Shown piece by piece: positions 53,828-63,295 of a stretch of 64,000 nt of DNA. Each line of letters starts with the position of its first letter. Position 1 is the first letter of the stretch. Source of the DNA: Thioalkalicoccus limnaeus (GTDB lineage Bacteria > Pseudomonadota > Gammaproteobacteria > Chromatiales > Chromatiaceae); the NCBI RefSeq assembly GCF_041197575.1, contig NZ_JBDKXB010000008.1:65153-129152 (forward strand), given 5' to 3'. A model generated the notes under the pieces. The model was not told the DNA's origin. It saw nothing but the letters and a program-made list of their open reading frames with translations, and did no database searches. The position numbers and the translations under genes are program-made.

Positions 53828-54157
53828 ATGACGCGCAAGACACGTATCGAAGAAACACTGATGGTGGCCCTCTCGCCATCACGGATCGAGGTCACCGACG
53901 AAAGCTCCCGGCACAATGTCCCGAGTGGATCCGAATCGCACTTCAAGGTCCTGGTCGTCAGCGAGGGTTTCGCCAACCAGCCTTTGCTGGCAAGGCACCG
54001 GCAGATCAATCGCCTGTTGACCGCCGAATTCGCGCAAGGACTGCACGCGCTCGCGGTTCATGCCTGGACACCGGACGAGTGGTCCCGCAAAGAGGCCGTT
54101 CCCGCATCGCCGCCATGCCGCGGCGGCTCGAAGGCGGATCCGGTAAGGCGAGCCTAG
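53828..54157 (+). CDS. bolA: BolA-family protein
   Basis: A 109-residue cytosolic protein with the family's helix-turn and invariant His: EVTDESSRHNVPSGSESHFKV and GLHALAVHAWTPDEW. BolA partners with monothiol glutaredoxins in iron-sulfur handling and acts as a transcriptional regulator in stationary phase. ATG 53828 gives the standard length. Stands alone, before the first copy of the 139-bp repeat. Confidence 0.93.
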   Translation: MTRKTRIEETLMVALSPSRIEVTDESSRHNVPSGSESHFKVLVVSEGFANQPLLARHRQINRLLTAEFAQGLHALAVHAWTPDEWSRKEAVPASPPCRGGSKADPVRRA

Positions 54158-54227
54158 CTCCGATCGCTGGGGCCACCTTGCAGCATGACATCTCTTGACT
54201 GGCGGCCACTCGTACGGGGTGCGGCTG

Positions 54228-54366
54228 GGTATCGAGGGTTGCAAAAGTCATCGCAGACGGCTCGCTGCGACACGCGGCAAGGACGTCCGTGTCAGCTCGG
54301 CGGCGGGATCCCTCCCGCCGACGGTCGCCGCGAGCCGCCTCCGATGACTTTCGGGACGATTGATAT
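54228..54366. repeat. 139-bp structured repeat, copy 1
   Basis: About 139 bp that recur at 57844-57982 with only about five mismatches. Outer arms AGTCATCG ... CGATGACT (54246-54264 with 54331-54349, 17 of 19 pairs) and an inner perfect 8-bp stem CGGCGGGA/TCCCGCCG (54301-54320) give a cruciform-like fold. No gene is encoded. It fills most of the bolA to DUF3050 gap. No target-site duplication was obvious. Confidence 0.8.
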
Positions 54367-54484
54367 TTCGGTCAATCGGGTCTCGTCAGGGGGCATCGCG
54401 ACGGGGCCATGCGCGGACCGACAAGACTATCGATAATGATGAAGGATCGGAAGGATCCAATATGACGAAGCGAGCGCCGTAACC

Positions 54485-55264
54485 ATGTCGAACCTGAATC
54501 TCGAGCGTATCCGCCCTTTGCAGCAGGAACTCGACCAGCATCCGATCTACGAATCCTTGCAGACGCTGGCCGATCTTCGGGTCTTCATGACCCATCATGT
54601 GTTCTCGGTCTGGGACTTCATGTCCCTGATCAAATACCTGCAAGCCGAAATCGCACCCGCTCGGGTGCCCTGGCGGCCCATCGGCGACCCGGCGGTCCGC
54701 TTCTTCATCAATCAACTGGTCCTCGAAGAGGAGTCGGACACGGCGCCAAATGCCGAAGGCGTTTTGGGGTATGCCAGCCATTTCGAGTATTACCTGGGCG
54801 CGATGGCCGAGATCGGTGCCGACGCCGAGCGGCCGCGGCGCTTCCTCGAACTCGTCGATGAACAAGGCGTCGATGCCGCTCTGTATTCGGACCTGGTGCC
54901 CTTCCCATCCCGATACTTTTCGGAAACCACCTTTTGCTTCATACGCCAACAGAAACCGCATCTGGCCGCCGCCGCACTGGCCTTCGGTCGCGAGGGCATG
55001 ATCCCGGTGATGTTTCGGCGTTTTCTGGGGTCGATGGCCATCAGCGAACGCGAGGCGCCGTCGTTCCATCACTATCTGAAGCGCCACATCCATCTCGACG
55101 AAGACTTCCACGGCCCCTTGTCGCAGCAGCTTTTGGCGGCCTTATGCGGTGATGACCCACAGCGGATCGCGGAGGCCGAGACGGCGGCCGAGGAAGCGAT
55201 CTGCGCCCGCCTTCGCTTTTGGGATGGCGTGCTCGAGGCGATCCACACGGCTCGTGCCGCCTAA
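54485..55264 (+). CDS. DUF3050 family protein, heme-oxygenase-like helical fold
   Basis: A 259-residue, mostly helical cytosolic protein matching DUF3050. Conserved residues typical of this fold are FMTHHVFSVWDFM, LVLEEESD, ASHFEYYLG, FGREGMIP and LKRHIHLDEDFHGPL. The DxxxH-type ending resembles heme-oxygenase-like diiron oxidases, so a metal-dependent oxygenase is plausible but unproved. The 326-bp gap upstream contains the repeat copy 1. The ATG lies after a weak ribosome site. Confidence 0.78.
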   Translation: MSNLNLERIRPLQQELDQHPIYESLQTLADLRVFMTHHVFSVWDFMSLIKYLQAEIAPARVPWRPIGDPAVRFFINQLVLEEESDTAPNAEGVLGYASHFEYYLGAMAEIGADAERPRRFLELVDEQGVDAALYSDLVPFPSRYFSETTFCFIRQQKPHLAAAALAFGREGMIPVMFRRFLGSMAISEREAPSFHHYLKRHIHLDEDFHGPLSQQLLAALCGDDPQRIAEAETAAEEAICARLRFWDGVLEAIHTARAA

Positions 55265-55310
55265 GGCAACTCCCGCGAGAAAAATACCATCTGGGTTAAC
55301 TGATGCGAGG

Positions 55311-55392
55311 TGTAGGTGCGGCTTCAGCCGCAACACATTTCGGCCAAATGGCCAGGGCCGTGGCCTTCGTGCGGCTGAAGCCGCACCTACAC
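55311..55392. repeat. REP-like inverted pair
   Basis: TGTAGGTGCGGCTTCAGCCGC (55311-55331) faces its reverse complement GCGGCTGAAGCCGCACCTAC (55371-55390) across about 40 bp and can form one long hairpin. This is a common class of dispersed palindromes in Gammaproteobacteria. No RAYT-type transposase gene is in the window. Confidence 0.75.
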
Positions 55393-55476
55393 CCTCTGCG
55401 CGTACACAGCGGGAATTGCTGACAGCCGCGTAAGCCTCTTGCGTTATTTCCCGGGAGCTGCCCAAGCCCCCCCTGA

Positions 55477-55499
55477 GCGGCTGAAGCCGCACCTACACC
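55477..55499 (-). repeat. REP-like single unit
   Basis: A third unit with the sequence GCGGCTGAAGCCGCACCTAC, same orientation as the right half of the pair upstream. Confidence 0.7.
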
Positions 55500-55564
55500 T
55501 AAGGCGATTTCTGTCACCAAACATACCTCCTGCGAGGATTCGTGACCTCGAACGGTCACCTCGA

Positions 55565-55598
55565 CGGATCATAGTATACAAATGTATGCTATGATCCG
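55565..55598. promoter_or_regulatory. 34-bp palindrome, LexA2-like operator of imuA
   Basis: CGGATCATAG and CTATGATCCG arms flank TATACAAATGTATG; 15 of 17 base pairs match. The core ACAAATGT with flanking TAT/TAT resembles the TGTACAAATGTACA element that I recall for LexA2 in Xanthomonas imuA-type loci. It lies about 125 bp before imuA. Promoter hexamers TATGAT or TATGCT inside the right arm would be covered by a bound repressor. Confidence 0.6.
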
Positions 55599-55722
55599 AT
55601 CATCGAGCCAGCCTCCGACTCCGACGACGCAACGGGCGTCGGCGATGTCTGCCCGGCTGACCTGGGTGAACCTGGAGGCCGCATGTCCCAACCCTCGATG
55701 CCCGTCATTGCGGTATGAAGCC

Positions 55723-56355
55723 ATGTCCGCCGATCTGAATCTGGTGCAGCTCGCGCGTTGCTCGGACCTGCAACGAGGCATCGACCCGGATAGACCACCG
55801 GCCGCCTGGGGCCTTCCGCCCCTGCGCGGCCGGTTCGTCGAGATCACCGGTGGCCCGGCCAGCGCGGCCCTGACGCTGGCCATCGGCTTGGTGGCCGAGG
55901 CCCAGCACGACGCAGAACCGGTGGCCTGGGTGAGCCGATCCGACAGCCATTTCTATCCACCGGATGCCGCCGCGGCCGGCGTCGACCTCAGCGCCCTGGT
56001 CGTGGTCTGGTCCAGCGGAGCGCAACACAGCGCGCAGGCGGCCGACCTGCTGCTGCGTTCCGGCGCCTTTGGCCTGGTCACGCTGGACCTGGGGAGTGAC
56101 GATTGCTTGCCGCTCGCCGCCCAGACACGGTTGGCCGCACTCGCGAAGAAACAGGCCACGGCCCTCGTTTGCCTGACGCGCACGGGGGGTACCTCGCCGT
56201 CGCTGGGGTCGCTGATCTCCTTGCGTGCCGAGGCGCGCCGCACGGGACCGGCCCGGGACGGCTTCCGCTGCGAGGCGCGGATCCTCAAGGACAAGCGCCG
56301 GGGGCCGGGTTGGACGCACCTGGAGGTCTGCGTTGGACCGAGTGGCCTGTGTTGA
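55723..56355 (+). CDS. imuA: ImuA (RecA-like translesion factor)
   Basis: A 210-residue RecA-like protein: LVQLARCSDLQRGID start, then GRFVEITGGPASAALTLAIGLVAEA (without a Walker A GxxxxGKS), and ILKDKRRGPGWTHLEV at the end. ImuA partners with ImuB and DnaE2 in damage-induced mutagenesis. ATG 55723 matches the usual start; no strong ribosome site. Overlaps imuB by 23 bp. Confidence 0.85.
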   Translation: MSADLNLVQLARCSDLQRGIDPDRPPAAWGLPPLRGRFVEITGGPASAALTLAIGLVAEAQHDAEPVAWVSRSDSHFYPPDAAAAGVDLSALVVVWSSGAQHSAQAADLLLRSGAFGLVTLDLGSDDCLPLAAQTRLAALAKKQATALVCLTRTGGTSPSLGSLISLRAEARRTGPARDGFRCEARILKDKRRGPGWTHLEVCVGPSGLC

Positions 56356-57820
56356 CCTGCCGGCCCTTCCGCTGCAGATCTTGTTGCGGCAGCATCCCGA
56401 CTGGCACGGCCAGCCGGTTGCCGTCGTCGACAGAGACCATCCCCAAGGCGTCATCCTGTGGCTCAACGACATCGCGCAGAGCGTGCGGCTGACGACCGGC
56501 CTGCGCTATGCGACGACCCGGTCACTGCATGGTGCCCTGCGCGCCGCCGAGGTGCCCGGTTCGGACATTGACCGGGCCTTGTCGATCCTGACCCGCCGGC
56601 TTGCCACGCACAGCCCGAACGTCGAGCGATCGGACCGAGAACCTGGCGTGTTCTGGCTCGATGCCTCGGGACTGGAACCGCTCTACCCTTCGCTCGCCGA
56701 TTGGGCCCAGGGCATCGCAGCCGATCTCGCCGGGCTCGGCTATCGTGCCACGGTGGTCGTCGGCTACGACCGTTTCGCGACCTATGCGATCGCCAGATCC
56801 TCCACGCCCGGCTCGCGGATCTTGAACGCGCCCGCTGACGAGCAGGCCGCGCTGCACCAGGTACCGCTGGCACGGCTGGCGATCGAACCGCGGACACGCG
56901 ATGCACTGGCCAAGCTCGGGGTCTTCACGATCGGCCAATTCCGACGCCTGCCAGCGGACGGTATTGGGCAACGTTATGGCGCCGCCGCGCTGGACCTCTA
57001 CCAGATGGCCGGTGGCGAACGGCGACGACCGGTGCAGCCCGAGCGGGCGACACCGCCACCCAGCCACCGGCTGCTCCTCGATCAAGCCGAGATCGACGCC
57101 GAACGCCTGATCGCGCTGATCGAGCAGGCCTTGTCGGCCTTGATCGACGAACGGATCGGGCCCGGTCACGCGATCGATGAGCTCCGCCTGGTCTTGCGCT
57201 TCGAACGTCTGGGTCTGCATCGGGAACGGCTGTGCCCGGCGGCACCGACCCGCGACCTGAAACAGCTGATGGAACTGATGCGCCTGCGGCTGTCTGGGCG
57301 ACGGTTGCCCGATGGTGTCGAGGAGCTGCGGCTCGTGGCCCATACCCGTCCGATCGAACCCCAGCCGCTCGACTGGCTCGCTGAACGGCCGCGCCGCGAT
57401 CTGGAGGCCGCCAACCGCGCCTTGGCCCGGCTGCGGGCCGCGTTCGGCGAGCAGGCGGTGACACAGGCCCAGCTCGGCACCGGCCATCTGCCGGAAAACA
57501 GCTTCCGTTGGGCACCCCTGTCGCAGCTCGCCCCGGCTCGCCCAAGTCGGATTCTGCGGCCGCATCTGATACGTCGCGTCTACCGCCGACCGATCCCGCT
57601 TCTGCCGCGCCTCCGCCATGAGCCGGATGGCTGGATGCCGCAGGGCCTGGAACAGGGGCCCGTGGTGCGGGTTGCCGGTCCCTACATCATCGCCGGTGGC
57701 TGGTGGGTGCGCCCCGTGCACCGCGAGTACCAGTTCGCCGAGGCCAAGACCGGCGAGATCCTGTGGGTCTTCTACGACCGCGTGCGGCGCCGCTGGTTCG
57801 TCCATGGACGCCTCGAATGA
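56333..57820 (+). CDS. imuB: ImuB, Y-family polymerase-like protein without polymerase active site
   Basis: A 495-residue Y-family relative. The TTG at 56333, six bases after GGAGG, begins RVACVDLPALPLQILL. The usual catalytic acidic residues are missing (WLDASGLEPLYP sits in place of the SxDE motif), as in known ImuB, which act as a hub for the beta clamp and DnaE2. The thumb and little-finger-like parts are present, and the C-terminal AEAKTGEILWVFYDR fits the family. Confidence 0.9.
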   Translation: MDRVACVDLPALPLQILLRQHPDWHGQPVAVVDRDHPQGVILWLNDIAQSVRLTTGLRYATTRSLHGALRAAEVPGSDIDRALSILTRRLATHSPNVERSDREPGVFWLDASGLEPLYPSLADWAQGIAADLAGLGYRATVVVGYDRFATYAIARSSTPGSRILNAPADEQAALHQVPLARLAIEPRTRDALAKLGVFTIGQFRRLPADGIGQRYGAAALDLYQMAGGERRRPVQPERATPPPSHRLLLDQAEIDAERLIALIEQALSALIDERIGPGHAIDELRLVLRFERLGLHRERLCPAAPTRDLKQLMELMRLRLSGRRLPDGVEELRLVAHTRPIEPQPLDWLAERPRRDLEAANRALARLRAAFGEQAVTQAQLGTGHLPENSFRWAPLSQLAPARPSRILRPHLIRRVYRRPIPLLPRLRHEPDGWMPQGLEQGPVVRVAGPYIIAGGWWVRPVHREYQFAEAKTGEILWVFYDRVRRRWFVHGRLE

Positions 57821-57843
57821 GCGGCGCTCGGGTCGCACCCGCT

Positions 57844-57982
57844 GGTATCGAGGGTTGCAAAAGTCATCGCAGGCGGCTCGCTGCGACACGCTGCAAGGAC
57901 GTCCGTGTCAGCTCGACGGCGGGATCCCTCCCGCCGACGGTCGCCGCTAACCGCCTCCGATGACTTTCGGGACGATTGATAT
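57844..57982. repeat. 139-bp structured repeat, copy 2
   Basis: Nearly identical to 54228-54366, in the same orientation. It lies in the gap between imuB and dnaE2, 73 bp before the dnaE2 start, and ends in CGATTGATAT. The inner hairpin is retained; the right arm has changed by a few bases. Confidence 0.8.
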
Positions 57983-58055
57983 GCGCTCACCGCGCGCCGC
58001 GGCCTGGCGCAGGGCCGGATCGACCCGGCCACGGCGATCCTCGATGCCCTGATAC

Positions 58056-61142
<3,087 letters not shown>

Positions 61143-61219
61143 GCGCCAAACCGCGCGCCCGGTTCTATCATCCATGCGTCGAGGGGGTTGGAGTGAACTC
61201 AGGATCAGGGACACATCAC

Positions 61220-61243
61220 AATGGTGGTACGTCCCCTATTTCC
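61220..61243 (+). repeat. Left copy of a perfect 24-bp inverted repeat
   Basis: AATGGTGGTACGTCCCCTAT then TTCC; exact reverse complement at 61967-61990. The GGTACGTCCCC(T/G)ATT core is known to me from dispersed elements near RAYT-type transposases. The pair brackets 771 bp including both ends. Confidence 0.8.
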
Positions 61244-61577
61244 GCTATTTCCGCCCGCGCTGCCACAGGCCGCCCCTGGACTGGAAAGCCTGCACACCCA
61301 TCTGCACCTGGTCTACCATTATGCCGATGGCAGCGAGGAGACCCTGATCCTCGGCCTGGAGCTGTTCCATTTGCTGCTGGAGCTGAAGGACGGCATGCAG
61401 CTCTCCGGGGTCGGCGAGGAAGGCATCTTCGCCAACCTGGAGATCTTCACCCAGCGCCTGGCCGGCGAGGACGCCCGTGAGCTGCGGGCTTGGCATCCAA
61501 GCGACGACCAGCAGATCTGCCGCGTCCGCGTTATCGCGCGCGAGGGACGCCAAATCCTGGTGCGGGAGCCCTGTTGA
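61221..61577 (+). CDS. Hypothetical protein, probably a chimeric or truncated gene
   Basis: A 118-residue frame whose first about seven codons lie in the left inverted repeat (MVVRPLF). The rest is conserved-looking: LHLVYHYADGSEETLILGLE and GMQLSGVGEEGIFANLEIF. No earlier in-frame ATG is available because the repeat supplies it, so the original N-terminus may have been cut off by insertion. I do not recognise the family. Confidence 0.4.
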   Translation: MVVRPLFPLFPPALPQAAPGLESLHTHLHLVYHYADGSEETLILGLELFHLLLELKDGMQLSGVGEEGIFANLEIFTQRLAGEDARELRAWHPSDDQQICRVRVIAREGRQILVREPC

Positions 61578-61685
61578 TCAATGCGCCACTCGCGCGTCCC
61601 GAGGCATCACAACGGTCCGGCGCCAATTGGCACAAACACATCTGCCGAACCAGCGACCAGTTACAGAAATCCTCCGGAGAGCCCC

Positions 61686-61913
61686 ATGCAAGCCATCGAG
61701 TTCGAGGCCAAGATCGAAGGCCAATCCATCCCCCTCCCGGCGACGGCCGGCCTTCCAGCCGGGAAGGCCGTACGGGTCGTGCTCCTGTTCGACCCTGAGA
61801 TGGCCCCACAGCCTGATGAGTCCGCGGAAGGTCCGATCGCACGCCTGATGCGAGAACCGCTTGTCGTTCCCGGATTCAAGCCATGCTCGAGGGATGAGGT
61901 CCATGAGCGCTGA
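61686..61913 (+). CDS. Putative antitoxin of a VapBC-type pair
   Basis: A 75-residue protein (IEFEAKIEGQSIPLPATAGL ... ARLMREPLVVPGFKP) typical of the small antitoxins encoded just before PIN-domain toxins. ATG 61686 follows CCGGAGA. Overlaps the toxin remnant by 11 bp as in intact pairs. Since the toxin gene is truncated, this antitoxin is probably an orphan. Confidence 0.6.
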   Translation: MQAIEFEAKIEGQSIPLPATAGLPAGKAVRVVLLFDPEMAPQPDESAEGPIARLMREPLVVPGFKPCSRDEVHER

Positions 61914-61974
61914 GGTCTTCGTCGACACCAACATCTGGCTCTATGCCTTCATCAAGAATCCGGGTGGGAAATAG
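61903..61974 (+). pseudogene. VapC-type PIN-domain toxin, truncated after 17-19 residues
   Basis: Reads MSAEVFVDTNIWLYAFIK, the N-terminus of a PIN-domain ribonuclease with its first acidic residue (Asp in VDTN), then runs into the right inverted repeat and stops at TAG 61972-61974. Normal VapC is about 130 residues. The rest of the gene is not found downstream. Confidence 0.65.
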
Positions 61975-61990
61975 GGGACGTACCACCATT
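61967..61990 (-). repeat. Right copy of the perfect 24-bp inverted repeat
   Basis: GGAAATAGGGGACGTACCAC then CATT, exact reverse complement of 61220-61243. It begins at the point where the PIN-domain reading frame is broken. Confidence 0.8.
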
Positions 61991-62183
61991 TTGATGCCGC
62001 ATGCACGCCCGCAGCGGGCCGGCCCTCGGGCCGATTAGCGTCCTGGCTCGCTCCGGGGGCGGCGCTCCCTCGAATCCGTCCCCGGTCTCGGGCTCGCATG
62101 CTGGACTGGGAGCGAGCCCGCGGGCTTGGCACGATTTCCGTGCTCACCCGCGCAGCCACCATTTCCGGATAGAGGTGTTGATC

Positions 62184-62621
62184 ATGCCGACATACGAGAC
62201 CGATGTTGTTGCTTGGGCGAAGGAGCAGGCCGAACTTCTTCGTTCTGGCCGGTTTGACCTCTTGGATATCGAGCATATCGCCGAGGAGATCGAGGACGTG
62301 GGTAAGAGTGAACAACGGGAATTGGCCAATCGAATGGCACTGTTGCTTGCCCACTTGCTCAAATGGCAGTTTCAACCTAGCCGTCAGACGGCAAGCTGGC
62401 AGCGGACCATCCATGAGCAAAGAAACGGCATAAAGAGACGTTTGAAAAAGAGCCCTGGATTACAGCCGGTTCTCACGGACGCCGACTGGCAAGCCGAGAT
62501 TTGGGCTGATGCCGTTGCCCTGGCGGCCAGCGAGACAGGTTTGGCCGATTTTCCAGAAGCCTGTGAGTGGTCGATACCCGACGAAGTGTTGCTTGATGGC
62601 TGGCTACCCACCAGTCGGTAG
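62184..62621 (+). CDS. DUF29 domain protein
   Basis: A 145-residue, mostly helical cytosolic protein matching DUF29: YETDVVAWAKEQAELLRSG, IEHIAEEIEDVGKSE, LLLAHLLKWQFQP, SWQRTIHEQRNGIKRRLKKSPGL. ATG 62184 gives the usual start. Function unknown; the family is common in cyanobacteria and mobile regions. Codon use is less GC-rich than dnaE2, suggesting transfer. Confidence 0.8.
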   Translation: MPTYETDVVAWAKEQAELLRSGRFDLLDIEHIAEEIEDVGKSEQRELANRMALLLAHLLKWQFQPSRQTASWQRTIHEQRNGIKRRLKKSPGLQPVLTDADWQAEIWADAVALAASETGLADFPEACEWSIPDEVLLDGWLPTSR

Positions 62622-62780
62622 CGGAGCGGGTCAAGGGACCTGGCGACTGGCCGCTTTGCTCGTCTCGAGCTGCTCTACGATGGCAGCCCAGACGAGGCCG
62701 ATGGCCTCCTGAAGTGGCTCCGCCGCGAAGACCTCTTCTACCACGTCGCCGTCGCCATCATCGCTCTGCCGGAGGCTTGA
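62622..62780 (+). pseudogene. Fragment of an unknown gene
   Basis: After the DUF29 stop the same frame reads ATGRFARLELLYDG, SPDEADGLLKWLRREDL and ends in AIIALPEA with a stop at 62778-62780. It has protein-like composition but no start codon, so it is probably the 3' end of a gene whose first part has gone. Confidence 0.3.
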
Positions 62781-62835
62781 TCGACTCCGCTAAACGGTGC
62801 CCGGGACCGGCACAAGCTGTCCCCAAGAACGTTCG

Positions 62836-62934
62836 ATGCTGCTGTTCGGCGGGACCAAGAAACGCCAGCAGCGCGACATCGATCTGGCCAAGGCGTACTG
62901 GCAAGATTACAAGCAACGTAAGCACACAGGCTGA
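62836..62934 (+). pseudogene. C-terminal remnant of a RelE/HigB-type killer protein
   Basis: A 32-residue frame, LLFGGTKKRQQRDIDLAKAY then WQDYK, which matches the C-terminus of the TIGR02683-type addiction-module killer proteins (about 100 residues when intact). The upstream part is absent, replaced by a sequence with ACCGGCACAAGCTGTCCCC. It ends three bases before the antitoxin gene. Confidence 0.6.
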
Positions 62935-62937
62935 CCC

Positions 62938-63264
62938 ATGCCCCTGACGAAAGCCTTCAACCACACCATCAAGGCCCGCGTGCAGACCGACCCGGCATTC
63001 CGCATCGCCTTGCTGGAAGAGGCCCTCGACGCCCTCGTGAACAACGACCTGGAGACCGGCAAGCTGCTCCTGCGGGACTATGTCAACGCCACCGTCGGCT
63101 TCGAGGCGCTCGGCGCACAACTACAGAAGAGCCCCAAGAGCCTGATGCGGATGCTAAGCGTTGATGGCAACCCGCGCGTGGACAACCTGTTCGCTGTGGT
63201 CTCCCAACTCAAGGCCCACGAAGGCGTATCCTTCAGCGTCCATGCCTCCGCTGGACAGCAGTAA
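62938..63264 (+). CDS. Addiction module antidote, HTH type (TIGR02684-like)
   Basis: A 108-residue DNA-binding antitoxin: a helical N-terminus (DPAFRIALLEEALDALVNND) and a helix-turn-helix near VGFEALGAQLQKSPKSLMRML, as in HigA-like antidotes of killer proteins. Three bases follow the toxin remnant's stop. It is complete, so it is an orphan antitoxin. Confidence 0.75.
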   Translation: MPLTKAFNHTIKARVQTDPAFRIALLEEALDALVNNDLETGKLLLRDYVNATVGFEALGAQLQKSPKSLMRMLSVDGNPRVDNLFAVVSQLKAHEGVSFSVHASAGQQ

Positions 63265-63295
63265 CAAGAAATCCTCCGTAACCACAAGGAATCGT

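Larger units (their letters stand above)
55265..55722. promoter_or_regulatory. Intergenic region with REP units and imuA control site
   Basis: A 458-bp stretch holding three REP-like units (55311-55392 and 55477-55499) and the palindrome listed at 55565-55598. A short frame upstream of imuA was not accepted as coding. Confidence 0.5.

Noticed and set aside
55582..55722. Upstream extension of imuA from an ATG within the palindrome region
   Set aside because: The added 47 residues are unlike ImuA and would place the operator inside the gene start.
54228..57982. Pair of 139-bp repeats as a CRISPR or satellite
   Set aside because: Only two copies 3.6 kb apart with unrelated genes between; no regular spacers and no cas genes.
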